DNA of 64,000 nucleotides from contig JAMXBD010002734.1 of NCBI GenBank assembly GCA_024138025.1, forward strand, positions 1-64,000. The letters run 5' to 3'. Below, piece by piece: positions 44,954-57,781 of this stretch. The notes under the pieces are model-generated. The model was not told the origin of the DNA. It saw only the letters and a list, made by a program, of their open reading frames with translations, and ran no database searches. This DNA comes from Combretum micranthum (Eukaryota > Streptophyta > Magnoliopsida > Myrtales > Combretaceae). How positions within the stretch are numbered: the stretch's first letter is position 1; every line of letters starts with the position of its first letter. Both the position numbers and the translations under genes were made by a program.

Positions 44954-47900
44954 TGTTGGATTTATAGATCCAATTCATATAGGTTTTTTCACGCCCTGGA
45001 GGGTACCCTAAACGTGCAAGTCCGCCGCATATAATATTAAGGCTAATGAATGACAGCCTTAGTCATGCAGGAGCTTCGATATCACATGCAAGGCATGCTT
45101 CCAAGATAGTAGGAGACTCACAAGGGTATTACATTTAAGTATATAATAAAAGCAAGCAAGAACTTATATAAATAAACATGAGATCTTCATTTAGATAATA
45201 ATTCTTTACATCATCTTAAGGGCATTCCCCCGTCTTAAAAGTCTATCAACAAGATAATAGCAACTACAACACAAGCCTACTATAGAAATTTTCTTAGAAG
45301 TCTATGTTCAAAACTTAAATATATATAACTTCTCTCAAAAACTCCTAGCAGCTTAAGCTTGTACCTGGCATACGGGGCTCCTTGGGGCCAACCAAAGGTA
45401 ATCATACTGTAAACAAAAGCTATAAGGGTATAAGCAATTCTAGCTTAGTGAGATAATTCCTATTTATAGAACATTTCCATATAGCAAACATGTATTTAAT
45501 CAAGCACATGAGAATGCACCAATCACATGAACAAGCAAAATACACATGATTAACCGAAAATCAAGTGTAGCATGGATTTTACGCCCTCTATGTCGAGGGT
45601 TGAGAGGTTATAGGCCCATACGACCATCAATATTTGCAGATTTGCTGGCTCCTGCTCGCCATGTAGACTTCCTGGCTGCTACTGGCCCATGTAGACTTTC
45701 CGGCTCCTACTAGCTACCACTACCACTTCCTTGTTTCCCCACACGAAGAATAGTAGTGAAATAAATGTGACTCACAAATATGATATGCATGAATTAATTA
45801 TGTATTTAACCAAATAAAATTGAGTTCAAGTTAAAGGTGATCAATATAATTTTCATCATATCAATACAAGAATCACACTTCATTAATCACATTTTCTTTC
45901 GATATTCTTAACTTATATTCAACCAATCATAAATTCAAGTTACATAACAATCGTTCATTTATCTTTTCCTTAATTTCTAGTGTCACTAATTACAAGCACA
46001 AACAAGGAAATGTAACTTAGTAAAGGATTAACTCACTCCATGTTGGTAGATCATAATCGAAGTAATCTTCCGAGAAGATGATCTCGGGTCCTTCTTCACC
46101 TAAACAAAAGGAAATACCCAAAATGAGTCTTTCATGAAATTTCTATTCTTGAAGATTCTAAACTTTTCTTAAAATCGTAGTAAAATCGTATAAGAGGAAA
46201 TTCCAACTTAAAATGGCCATAACTTGCTCATTTTAACTCGGAATTTCGCATATAATATATTGTTTTCTACCTATTCGAAAAGATCTATCTATTTCTAAAC
46301 TTATTTTCATCAAAATAAGTCGTTTGGGCTCCGAAAAATTGGCAACTAGATTAACCACGAATTTGCATAAACTTGAATTCCTTCTTTTAGTAAAAGCTCA
46401 CTTTGAAGAGATACATATCATAATAATTTGTAAAACCTTTAAAATGTATATACATATATTTATTGACTCATATCAAATGTATGAAGTTAATGAAGTTGTC
46501 TCAAACTATGAAAAGTAAAGTCTTTTATAGATTTTGAAAATTGAGAACTTTTGAAATATTTATTTTGCTTTAAAAATATCTTAAGTTATTTTAGATGAGT
46601 ATTTCTCCTAAATTGAATTTCTTGTAATTGCTTTAAATTCCTAAGGAGTGATTTTATTTTCTAAGCTTAGTTTCCAATACTTTCTAAAAGTAATAACAAT
46701 TTTATAAAATAATTTATTTGTTTCTTGAGATCATTCCAAAAAGAATTTCTAGCATTTTATGAAAGGTGAAGTTTTTTAAAACCTTTTTGTTGATTTCAAA
46801 AAGTCCTTTCTATGTCATGTATGTTTACAAAATTCTTATGAACTCTAAGTTTGTTAAGATGACTCCTTAGTTTTAAAAAAATTTACTTTTTATTTCTAGA
46901 AAAGAATCTTTATTTTTAAGAAAAAATTTCCTCATTTATTTTGTTGAGACAAAAGTCATTATGTTCATGCATGAATATGAATCATAAAGTTATGAAACAT
47001 AAAGAAACATAATAACTTGAAAGAGTAAGCAAATAAAGAAATAAATCAAGTATTAGAACCTTAGCTTCATCAAGGTATCCCGGGACTAAGAAAAGACTAG
47101 TCCCAAAAGAAAAAAAATGTTTTGACTTGATGAGGACAAGTCTAAAACTAGAAAGACTAGTATTAAAAACAACATGAAAGTAAATAAATTGCAAAACAAT
47201 GAGCTTATATGCTCTAAAGGATATATATAGTTACATAAATATATATTAGATAGCTATAAATATAAAAGCAACATAAAGAAATTAGATCATGAACAAAAAC
47301 AAAAGTATGAACATATTGTTGCTTTCTTTAACCTTTATGGTTTAGAAAACACACACTAAGCTCATACTAAGTAAATGAACATAAGGAATACTTGAAGAAA
47401 ATTTACCTAAAAGAACTAAACTTGAGAGAACTTCTTGGGAGGAAATTCTTGGAGAGTTTTTGAGATAGTAACTTTAGTAGAAGAAAGGTGTGAAGGAAGT
47501 GGAAGTATGAGGGGGTATTTATAGGAAAATGTGGGAGATAATTTATGTTAATTAAATAAATAAAAATGAAACAAATTGGAGAGATGGGGCGGGGAGTGGC
47601 CGGCACATGATGTGGTGTAGAGGGGAGAGAAATTTATTTTTTTATTTTTGTTAATTAAAAGTAAGATATGAAAGATGCGAAGTTGTATTGGAAATGAAAA
47701 TTATAAGAAATAGAGGTATAGGTTGTAAGAGTAGGTTGCAAGAAAAAGTAGAGATAGATGAATAATGTAGAATAGTAGTAAATAGTGTAATGTAAAGTAA
47801 ACATGACAATTTAAGTACTAGTAGTAAAAAATACGCGTATAAATGCGATATCTGATATTTTTAGCTACTGAAAAATTATGAAATTGGTATTTTTAAAAAT

Positions 47901-48973
47901 ATTATATTTTTACGAGTCTAACGGTATATTCGGAATATTTTTACTATTCGAGCCCCGGGACATGTTTTTTAAGAACTATGTCCGAACGGGTTCAAAACGA
48001 GTTGTGGTTTTACTAAACTGATCTTTTTAGGCTTCCTTAGATAATTACGAACTATTCTACTTAATAACTCTTTCTTACTCTCTTAGGTTTCTTAAACGGG
48101 GATGCCAGATTTAAGCGGTTACGGTAGACTAGGGTTTTGTTGACTTTAGAGATCCGGTTGACTTCTTATTAGGGTTTAAGCTTTAATTGTTCACAAAACT
48201 TCGGAGGTTTATAGGTTTATAACCAAAGGGAGCCTAAATATATTTCAGATATATATTTAAAAAACTTTGGAATTAAAGTAGGAATGAATTAGCACGCTTG
48301 CACAAGGAAATCCTAAATATATGTTTATATATTTAGATGACTTTGAAATCAAGGGTATCTTGAGTATATGACATATACTTGGAAGAGGATTTGAATAAGG
48401 AGATTTTTGCAAAACAAAGGAGATGAAATTGTTATACACCTACAACTAGAGTTAAAGGTCGTCAGCCTACATTAAATATGCAAGCTAGCCTTTAATTGTC
48501 TCGTGCCATCTTATGTGTGTCTGCTGATTTTCCCTTTGTTTTATATATATATTCTTCTTATTGTCCTAGGATTTGTAGGGGACAAGTGGTGTGCCTCTTC
48601 TTAAGCCTAGATAGAGAGATTTAGAGAGAGAGAAGAGAGAAATCCTAGAGTATAAAACTCTAGAAGAAAAATCTTATTCTTGTTGTAATCTACAATATGT
48701 AGTGAAGAATTGTGTGATCCACTAGTGAGAAAAACTCTGTTGTAATCCCATTATATTGTTTATAGTGAAAGATTTGAGCACTGCTGGTCCCGTGGTTTTT
48801 CCCGTACTGGGTTTTTCACATTATATGCTGATGTTATCTGTTTTATAATTCCGCATTGTTTTATCATTTATCGCTTTAGCGAGAAGAGATCTACTCTCTA
48901 ATCATAGGTTGGTTAATTGTGTGATTAATTGGTTTTGTTATTATCATGATTAGGGTTAGGCTTTCTCCTAACA
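44954..48973 (+). repeat. 3' LTR of element C, split by a 3.2 kb insertion
   Basis: The first 33 bases (44954-44986) match the LTR start. The match resumes at about 48213 and runs to CTCCTAACA at 48973, followed by the CCTCT duplication. A GC module (GGTCGTCAGCC, near 48456) and a TATATATATA run (near 48542) correspond to the 5' copy. Confidence 0.88.
44987..48212 (-). mobile_element. 3.2 kb insertion related to the 12268-17315 insertion
   Basis: The insertion lies inside the element C 3' LTR with AGGTT(T) on both sides (44981-44986, 48213-48218); the exact junction is ambiguous by one or two bases. It shares its left end with the 5 kb insertion (CACGCYCYGRAGGGTAYCC, then CTAAACGTG), a central block (AATTCCAACTTAAAA, then GCCATAACTTG near 46200) and a block near 47880-48060 (ACGAGTCTAACGGTAT, TCCGAACGGGTT). 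No coding motifs occur. Canonical TG...CA ends are not visible, so it may be an end-mutated or shorter solo LTR of the same family. Confidence 0.6.
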
Positions 48974-48978
48974 CCTCT

Positions 48979-49622
48979 TAATCAAAAAATTATACCTCAA
49001 TCTTCTGTGCATGAATAAATTTATACATGCCATCCTACTTTCTTTTCATAATTATAAGCATAAAATTTATTACTTTCCAACTTTCATTCAATCATTAATT
49101 TTTCTATTTGAGATTCATACCTTAAGAGCTTAAATTATTTTCTTCTAGATGAATGACATTTGTTCTTGATACGACTACTACATCCTCATGACTTCTTACT
49201 TGAAGTCCCGTGGCTTCTCTTCAGGTACAGATGGTATCGTATATTTCTTTTAAGTTTTTGGATCCATAACAATCAATTTATTATTGTTCATTGATTGTCC
49301 AAGGTTATGAAAGTATCTCAAAAATTTATTGGTAAGGATTTTAATCTTCAAACTATAATCAAATTATTCACACTTTAATATTCTTAAATTGTAAAAAATT
49401 AAGAATGATCTCTGTGATTTTTTCTCGAAGCTTTTCAAAATTTTATATCATATTCTTGGAAATTATCATATTTAGATTATGCAAAATTAGAGAATTTACA
49501 CGTACTGATAATAGACATGGGGTATATGAAGACCGAGTCCCCAATTAATATCCTGCAAGCATTTCTAGTCTTTGGAAGAGAACTAAACCAATCCATTCTA
49601 CACCCAATGTTATCTTGTCATC
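48979..49622. other. gene-upstream DNA, no defined element
   Basis: AT-rich sequence lies between element C and the receptor kinase gene. It would contain the kinase promoter. A TTTATATCAT run near 49441 is the best TATA candidate but is not distinctive. Confidence 0.35.
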
Positions 49623-52600
49623 ATGGCTCTTCAAGTTATTCTATGTTGTTTCTTCCTTTTCTTTCTGAAATTCCATTGCCTTGTCTTTTACAACATCACT
49701 TCTTCAACGCCACTTCTTGCAGATCAGACACTAGTTTCTTCAAATGAAGTATTTGAGTTCGGCTTCTTTACACCAAATGAAGCCACCGGAAATCAGTATG
49801 CTGGAATATGGTTAAAGACCCTTTCCCCACGTAAAGTTGTCTGGGTGGCCAATAGAAAGAAGCCAATTTCGTCTTATAATTATAGAGAACCAGCAAGCAT
49901 AAGGGTAGATTCTAATGGAAACTTAAAGCTTGTTGATGGGCAGCAAAATACGATTTGGTCAGCAAATATTAAAATCTTTTCTAACAATTCTTTTGTTCGC
50001 CTTTTGGACAATGGCAACTTAGTTCTCGAGGATATAAACTCGAAAATCATTTTGTGGCAAAGTTTTGATTATCCTTGTGATACTCTTCTTCCAGGAATGA
50101 AAATAGGAATAAATGCCCAAACAAGAGAGAAAAAGTACCTGGTTTCCTGGAAGAATGACAGCGATCCATCCCCTGGAATTTTTGTCCTTGGTATCACGCC
50201 CAAGATACCGGCTCAGGCTATCACTTGGAAGGGTTCCCTTCCATATTGGAGAGGTGGACAATGGGATAAAATAAAATTTGTTGGAATAGAAGTGATGACG
50301 GAAACATATAAAGGCCTCCTCACTGTCCAGCAGGATTCTCAAGGAACATATGTCACTATGCCGGATAGTCCCGAAACATCTACTTGGTTAGTGCTCCTTT
50401 CACCAAATGGAGTGCTGCAGTTCACTCAGTGGGACAACAGAAAGATAAAGTATTACTGGAAGCACCAGATAATCCTTGTGAATTATATGGAACATGTGGC
50501 CCTTTTGGGATTTGTAATGCATCTAGTTCACCAATTTGCAGCTGCTTGACAGGGTTTATGCCAAAATCATTTGAAGAATGGAATAGAAGAAACTGGACAA
50601 GAGGGTGCATAAGGAACACAAGTTTGAACTGCGAGAGTAGCTTGACGAATGAGACATCCGAAGATGTGTTTTGGAAAATGAGTACCATAAAACTACCAGA
50701 TTTTGGGGAATACATACCAGATCCAACGGATGCACAACAGTGTCATACGCGGTGCTTGAGCAACTGTTCTTGTCAAGCTTATTCTTTCATAAACACTATA
50801 GGATGTATGATTTGGACAGATCCACTTATGGACATGGTGAAATTTAATGTATCGGGAGAAGATTTGTTTATTCGCCTTGCACATATAGGTTCAGGTAAAT
50901 ATATTCAATGTTTGATCTTGATTTTTCTTTCAAGAGATTAACCTAGCCATTTCTGTTGTTTAGATATAGGTTTTGAACCAGATGCAGGGGGAGCAAAGCA
51001 AAGAAGCAACTATCATCCGTCTAACACCCGTTGCAATTGTCATCATAGGGACTCGTTACATATGGTCTGTGCAAGAGAAGAGCACAAGGACAGAGTACGT
51101 GTACTATTATTTACAATAATCAACATTGACCTTCACCAACTGCAATAATTTATGACAATATGCAATCTTTTATTATATTAAGATTAGAAAACTCCCAAAA
51201 TCATTTTCTAAAAATCAAACACCCCCTGAATTTCAGGAAAGATAAATCCCAAGTCTTAGGTTACAAACTATATCGAAAATAGCCTAGAAAGTATTTTTTG
51301 CATAATAAACACACCCTAAAACTTAAAGAAAGATGATAATACCACGATAAAAATGAGAAGTGATTAACAAGAAAGGAAGATTAATATGGAACATACGTCT
51401 TTATTTGTTTCATTTGATGTAATTTAGTAGCTCATTTTGCATAAATCTGAAATGCAGGAAAAGAAAGTGCATTACACAGCCTCTTTTCACCAGAGAACAC
51501 GATTGACAAGAAGGGGAATTGCAGCAATTGGAATATGATAATAAATCTGAACTACCTCTCTTAGACTCACTACGATATTGGCAGCTACAAATAATTTTGA
51601 TGTTGTGCATAAGCTTGGACAAGGAGGATTTGGTCCTGTTTATAGGGTGACTGCTCTGAAGCAATTTATGTTGAATCATGTTACTTGCTAGGCAATACTA
51701 ATATAAACAGAAATGATATTTTTCAGGGAAAGTTGGATGACGGGAGGGATGTAGCAATTAAAAGACTTTCTAGCAGCTCTGAACAAGGAATGCAAGAGTT
51801 CAAGAATGAGATAATTCTAATATCCAAGCTTCAACATCGCAATCTTGTCAAGCTGATTGGCTGCTGCATTCAAGCAGAAGAGAAGATCTTAGTATATGAG
51901 TATTTGCCGAACAAAAGCTTGGACAAATATCTCTTTGGTTAGTCTCACTTACAAAGCTACTTTTTATCCTTTGATGTAATTTATTTTTTAAGACTAAACA
52001 TATAGAAAAACAATGTCTTGGTAATTAAGGGTACCACTAAAATAGTTTATGTAGCAGGAAATGTTTACCAAAATATCCTTTATCTAATTTGGTTAGCATA
52101 TGATCCATTTGTAAGATCCTAAATTGTTTTAGCTTATAGTGTACTTTGCTACTATCTTACTTCATCAATGTTCCCTTCTAGATGAAACAAAAAGAAAAGA
52201 ACTTGATTGGGATAAGCGCTCTAACATCATCCAAGGGATAGCTAGAGGACTGATGTACCTTCACAGGGACTCTTGTTTACGAGTAATACATCGAGATTTG
52301 AAGGCTAGTAATATTCTTTTGGATGAGAAGATGAATCCAAAAATTTCAGATTTTGGATTAGCTCGAATGTTTCAGGGAACTCAAGTTTTAGTGAGCACTC
52401 GGAAGATTGTTGGTACACTGTAAGTAGTTTTAACCTAACATAGATATTTCAGTTAGCATAAAGCATATACAAAAGTATAATATGAACTCTAATGCAGTGG
52501 ATATATGTCTCCTGAGTATGCATTGGGTGGGATATTTTCGGAGAAATCAGATGTCTATAGCTTTGGTGTTTTGCTACTAGAAATTGTCAGTGGCAAGAAA

Positions 52601-53047
52601 AATTCAGCATATTATATTGAAGGACAAAATCTCAATCTTCTCTCTTATGTAAGCACTTTGTTATTTATACCATTTATATGTCCGAAGCTCATTTGAACCT
52701 TCTAATCCCTCTCCAATGAGCTAAAAGAATAAAGGTTATTGCAGGCATGGCGACTGTGGAGTCAAGACAAATGCTTGGAATTAATAGATGATACATTACT
52801 TGCCAAATCCCCTAAAGCTGAAGTAATGAGATGTATCCATATTGGTCTTTTATGTGTACAAGACCACACTAGTGATAGACCAAACATGCCAACTATAGTT
52901 CAAATGCTGGGTGGACAGTTCGATCTTCCACAATCAAAGGAGCCTACGTTTACATGTCATAGCTTGACTACTAATGAAGCTAAATGGAATGAAGATAGCA
53001 CTTGGACCTCAAACACTATAACAAGTTCAATTGTTGAAGGGCGTTGA
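49623..53047 (+). CDS. G-type lectin S-receptor-like Ser/Thr kinase, seven exons, frame interrupted
   Basis: Membrane receptor kinase of the plant S-domain family, which binds outside ligands and phosphorylates Ser/Thr inside; the ligand is unknown. Exons by GT-AG signals: 49623-50894, 50964-51094, 51457-51646, 51727-51937, 52182-52419, 52498-52648, 52745-53047 (about 830 residues, normal for the family). Order: signal peptide ([14 protein letters not shown]); B-lectin ([33 protein letters not shown]); S-locus glycoprotein domain ([13 protein letters not shown]); EGF-like Cys cluster ([13 protein letters not shown]); PAN ([12 protein letters not shown]); one membrane helix ([13 protein letters not shown]); kinase with [32 protein letters not shown] and SPEYA; C-terminal VEGR tail of DUF3403 type. 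One-base frame errors occur near 50460, 50987-50991, 51513-51516 and 51566, mostly at G runs. This is either a recent pseudogene or uncorrected sequencing error. Confidence 0.88.
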
Positions 53048-54640
53048 CTTAGGGTTTGTCTAAGCTCCATCTATGCTCTTTTGACATAATTCTGGTTAAT
53101 AGCAACACAGCATTAAAACAATGCATATGCTATACTTCATTGCCTCAAATGCTGAAAGGTGGTTTTTCCTTGATACAAACCTATTACTGGTTGTTGTTAG
53201 AGCTTCATGCCAAAACTTCTAATGTGGCATGAAAATCAAAACACCTATGAAATTATACTATCAAAATATAGTAGGCAACTATAGTCATTGTACTATCAAA
53301 ATGGGCAATATGGCTGTATATTGGTAAACAATATATATAATGATATGTTTGTAAAAGCAAATGCATCAGAACCATATCAATTTACTGTTTGATAATTTTT
53401 TTCTATTTCAGTGTTTTTATATCTGTAGTTTTAACAAAATTTATCGTGTGTAATTCAGTATAGAAAGGTCTATTATTGCCAATCTCATAAACGTTGTGAA
53501 AATGATGTGAATGATGTCAATGTAGGAGCGGAAGCATCTATGAGTTTTAGAATGGTGAAATCAATCCTGCTCTGCAACTTAAGGTTCGTTTGTTTAAAAA
53601 AAGAAAAAAAAAAAGAAAAATCTTCTATGAATAGAAATGGTTTTTATCAAAAGTATTTTCTTAAAAGTATATGTTTTCCTCTGTTTGATTTTATTTGTAA
53701 AATTACCTTGACATGACCTTTAAGTAAAAACGTTGAGAGGACTTTTGATACAATGGTTGAAGCATCAGCTGTAATATATATTTTTTGTTTTATTGTATTT
53801 ATAAAAAATTTTAGTGTAACGAAGTTTATTTCTTATTTATAGGATAGATAAGAAATTCTATCCCTTTCATCTATTAAAGAATTACTATTCTAATAAGAAG
53901 TATCTTTTGTTTTAAAATATAACTAATTATAAAATAAAAAAATTATTATTCTATTCAGTGTATTCCATTTCATAAACCAAATATTGAGATAGGAGATATA
54001 GGTACAATAACTACTCTAGCTTTCAAGGTTTCTTGTCATTGTCAGCATTAGTAAATAGGATTAAAGATTAGTGTCGGGTGACTAATACTGCCAAAGAAAA
54101 ATCATCTTATATGTAGTTATGATGACTAAAAAGCATTTTAGTGGATGCATCTCCAAGCATCATCTAGCAGAAAATATCATGGTCTACAAAGAATCAGTCG
54201 AGACGGGATTTTTTTTTTTTTTTTTTCCCCCTTCTCCTCCTCTTCCTCCTTCAAGATATAATTAGGTAACTTTGTGGTGTCTTTTGAGATGGAGATAGCC
54301 TTATATTTATTTCAACATCAAATCGTTATCAGTGAATTTTCTTACATTTTGTTTTCTCAGCTAAAAGTGTGGATATGATAAATCCCCTTAACCTCATGGC
54401 AGGGCGGTCACCATTGGCAATCAAGAGAGTACGTTATATAATGATATTATATAATCATGCATCTTGTATATCTGCTACACTAATAATTGAATGTTTAATC
54501 TACTTTTATTTTTTGTGAATCCATTTTTCTAACTTTAATATAAATTAAGATTGGGTAAAGGAATAAAATTGCATGTTAAAAAAAATTTCAAAAATCCGAA
54601 CTTTAAATAATCTCACATTTTTTGGTACTTAAAATCAAAC
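53048..54640. other. downstream intergenic DNA
   Basis: This is AT-rich with no domain-bearing frame. It includes a poly-T/C tract near 54211-54240. The first few hundred bases would hold the 3' UTR of the receptor kinase gene, but no clear poly-A signal stands out. Confidence 0.45.
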
Positions 54641-54782
54641 GCCTCAATTACAGCCACCAGGGGCAGAATCATCTACGTAATTATATGATGTCCTTCTCCA
54701 TAGCCATCTTAGGAAAGTCCGAGTGTCTCTTGTAATTTGTAGGAGGAGTCAAGATCGGACTCATGTAAGGTCGGGATAGGAA

Positions 54783-55030
54783 GTGTTGAAAGAACTAAAA
54801 CCAGCAACTAAGCCACTAACAAGATTGCCGGATATTCACTCTCTATTATATGGTATTGACGATTGGCTAAGAATTAGATCGGCTACAAAGTTTGGTGTAA
54901 GAGATGGGGAGCAAAGTAATATACAGTGGGCCAGCTCTTACCCGCTTATCATGCTCCTCCTCCTGGTGAGGTGCAGGGAACAACGTCGTTTTATCATGAT
55001 CCTCAACAAGTTGTACTTTCATGCTAGGTA
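54783..55030 (+). pseudogene. unidentified gene fragment with one frameshift
   Basis: From 54783 the frame reads LKELKPATKPLTRLPDIHSL, then YGIDDWLRIRSATKFGVRDG, and ends its protein-like character near 54942 (SSYP). The next frame then takes over with AYHAPPPGEVQGTTSFYHDP and QQVVLSC before a TAG at 55028. The two parts together look like one coding segment split by a one-base loss near 54945. I do not recognise the family. It is bounded on the right by a solo LTR, so it may be a captured or decayed host gene piece. Confidence 0.4.
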
Positions 55031-55098
55031 GAGAAATCCCTGTTGGCGAATCAGGCGCTAATGTAGATGTTTAAAGATGCTAGTTTACATAATGGAAC

Positions 55099-55553
55099 TG
55101 TTAAAAATATGATCCAAAATTCGCCTACACTGCCAGCTTTGATGTATATAATGCCGGCCTTTGTGATGTTTTTGAAATTCAAATCTGTGGATTTGAAGGC
55201 CAATTCAAATCCGCGGCCTTCACTGTGTAAGCCACCGGCCTTTGTGCCAGCGATGGACAAAATAATGGCTGGTGGCTCCGCCAACCTGTCCATGTAGCTT
55301 ACAACATGTATATATATATTGTTTTATTAGGGTTTAGTGAGACACGAAATCGTATTGAGAATTTTTGAGAGATTTGATTAGATTTCAGTTATATTCTCTC
55401 AAACATGTACTCCAATTTCGATTATAGTGGATTTTTGCTCTTTTGCTCATGATTTTTTTCCGATTTGGATTTTCCACCTAAAAATCCTTTGTATTCTTTA
55501 TTTTATTGTTTGATTGTTTTTTTGGCCATTATTTGTCTTATCATATCATAACA
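55099..55553 (+). mobile_element. solo copia LTR (455 bp)
   Basis: It begins TGTTAAAAATATG and ends CATATCATAACA, with GGAAC (55094-55098) on the left and GGAAT (55554-55558) on the right, a duplication with one C-to-T mismatch. GC-rich modules (GCCGGCC, CCGCGGCC, GCCACCGGCC; 55120-55275) precede a TATATATATATT run (about 55309). The tail (TTCCACCTAAAAATCC, then GCCATTATTTG) is copia-like. The open frames on both strands at 55051-55297 follow the GC modules and are not genes. Confidence 0.82.
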
Positions 55554-55558
55554 GGAAT

Positions 55559-57301
55559 TAGTTACACTTATGTTATACAGTCATTATATGGGTACACATG
55601 CTTTACTTATCAAGTATCTATTATCAACTCCAATGTCCCATGTATTGTCGATTAATGTGTCTATACCATTGGATTGTAATCTTGGTAGACTCTATCGCCA
55701 TACCAGCAGCACCAATCCATAGGAACTATCTAATATATGGTGCATGTAGTGCGAGCACATTTGTATCGATCTTTCCTTGCAAGTTAATCAAATACGATTA
55801 GTTCTTTGGATTGATAATTTTTTGAAATAATGTGATATTATTTAGATTATTGGTGGCACTCAAAAAATAACTCTACCTTCCACTTCCATTCCGAGTATGC
55901 ATCTAAATTGCTCCACCCTTAAAAGCTAGAATCTTAAATTTGATGCTGTTCAGATTTCTATCATATCCATGCCTCCTCTTCTAGCTTCCTTTTGCGTCAA
56001 CCCACATCTACAGCTGTGGCTTGTTCTTTTTCTTTTCTAGCAAGTATTGAAGGCTTATAAACCTCTTATGCATGATTTTCTTCCCTTCTATTCATGATAT
56101 TTTTGTTTTGCAAGAGTCATGATATTCCTATCCAATTTTGTATTTCTGGGATGCTAAAAATACACCATTTGTCTGACCACTATCTAAAAAACTACACTTG
56201 TATTTGTTGCATTTGTTTTGAAACATTTAACATGCAGGAATGTGTTTACTTATTATTGTACTAGTCTTTACTGCTTTTTTTTCTAACATTTCAAGTACCA
56301 TAGATGATCTCTATGTTGACGTGTGTCGAACCCGAATTTTGCTTCTATTCTCCTAAAAGTTCCGATTTATATCAAACCTAGCCCATTTGACACAAAACAC
56401 TCAATAAAGAACTAGTAGGGTTTTGTTAAAGCCGGTTTTTTAGAAATTGTTTGATATTAGAGTCATCATCGATCAAAGCCAGAAAAAGGTGAACCAAAAA
56501 CCAAATGAGTGAGTTGGTTTCCAGTTTGGCCGTTGGTTTGCATAAAAAACTAAAGAGTAGTGGATCCAAAGGCTGTTGTTTTTAAATCTAAATGGTTATT
56601 TAGGCTTTAGATGGGCTTTAGAATCTTAAATTATATAGCCAAAAATCATAAAAACCATTTAATTTGGAATTTTTCAATTTTTAAATTTTTGATCTTTTTT
56701 TGGAAAGAGGTAATATATTTAGATACATTTTTGTTTTTGTTTTGGAAAATTACCTAAGAATTTTTTATTTTTGTGATCGCTTGTTTAGTACCTATATATC
56801 CGCCAACCATAGTTGGTCATCATAATTTGTTTTGATTTTTATGAAATTTTTAGTGTGTTTGTCTTTTTTCTTTTTATTTTTGATAAAACTGCCAAGTTAA
56901 AGTGATTAACCTATTTGGTTTTTATCTTAAAAATTCCTAGAAGATTCTTAGTTTTGTTTTGTTTTTTTCTTTTGAAAACTCCTACAAGATCCCAAGTTTT
57001 TGCAAACCCCATTATTTTGTTTTTGGCGTTTTTAAAAAATAACTAAGTGATAAATATATATAAGCCAAGCACAAATATTTTTACAATGAACATATATATA
57101 TATGCCATATATGGAAAATAAAAAATAAAAAAAGGAGAAACCTTTTGTTGATTTTTATGAAATTTCTCATTTTTAAATTTTTGATAAAAAGAAATGATAT
57201 TCAAGGGACCTACAATCTATATGCAAGTAATCACGCTAAATAAATCCTATTGATAATTCTTTAATCTCGCATCGCAAATCACCGTCACAATAACATATAT
57301 C
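55559..57301. other. intergenic DNA, no defined feature
   Basis: No coding domain is visible. The stretch around 56320-56480 (TGTCGAACCCGAATTTTGC, then TTAGAGTCATCATCG) resembles noncoding parts of gypsy LTRs, but no ends were found. Confidence 0.35.
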
Positions 57302-57306
57302 AAATA

Positions 57307-57629
57307 TAAAACAAAAAAACAGAATAGAACAATGCAACAATATGGAAAAAAAATAGCAATTAAAAATATATGGAGAAAGATTGCTTTTCATTATAACTTC
57401 TGAACTGAGAAAAAAATTACAACATAACATAACACATTTATAGCTAAAATTACCAACTAACAGCTCCTAAAAATCTGCCACTAATCAAAACAAATTTTAC
57501 CTGATTGTTCTGCTAAAATCTCTTAAATTGACCAAGTCTCCCATAAAATACGAAACAGAATTATTTGACTTAAAAAATAAAACAAAACAGAAAAAACAAC
57601 TTTACATAAGATGCGCTAAACTTTTGACA
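57307..57629 (-). repeat. 3' LTR of element E
   Basis: On the minus strand it begins TGTCAAAAGTTTAGC and ends TTGTTTTA. It is preceded on that strand by the purine tract at 57630-57639. Confidence 0.92.
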
Positions 57630-57639
57630 CTCCCCCTTA
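57630..57639 (-). promoter_or_regulatory. polypurine tract of element E
   Basis: The minus strand reads TAAGGGGGAG immediately before the 3' LTR start TGTCAAAAG. Confidence 0.85.
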
Positions 57640-57781
57640 GTGCATGCTTACAATCAACAACACCTAGTGCAGCTCTGAACTCTTCAAACTTAGGCTTTCC
57701 TAATGCTTTTGTGAAAATGTCTGCCACTTGGTTATTTGTAGAGATCCCTTGCAGCTCAATTTCTTGATTCAAAACCTTCTC

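Larger units (their letters stand above)
42010..48973 (+). mobile_element. element C: deleted Ty1/copia retrotransposon
   Basis: Copia-type LTRs (42010-42811 and 44954-48973, the latter interrupted) have TGTT...AACA ends and are flanked by an exact CCTCT duplication (42005-42009, 48974-48978). The 2.1 kb interior holds a gag with a CCHC knuckle position, a decayed protease and the first part of RT. Integrase, most of RT and RNase H are missing. The final text (VAGLVIPPI before a stop, then the purine tract AGGGGGTAGAT) matches Tork/TNT-like copia elements. A 420-bp segment spanning the LTR end, PBS and gag start is tandemly duplicated. Confidence 0.92.

Noticed and set aside
55051..55297. overlapping open frames on both strands with Pro/Gly-rich text
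   Set aside because: They arise from the GCC modules of a solo LTR defined by its ends and target duplication.
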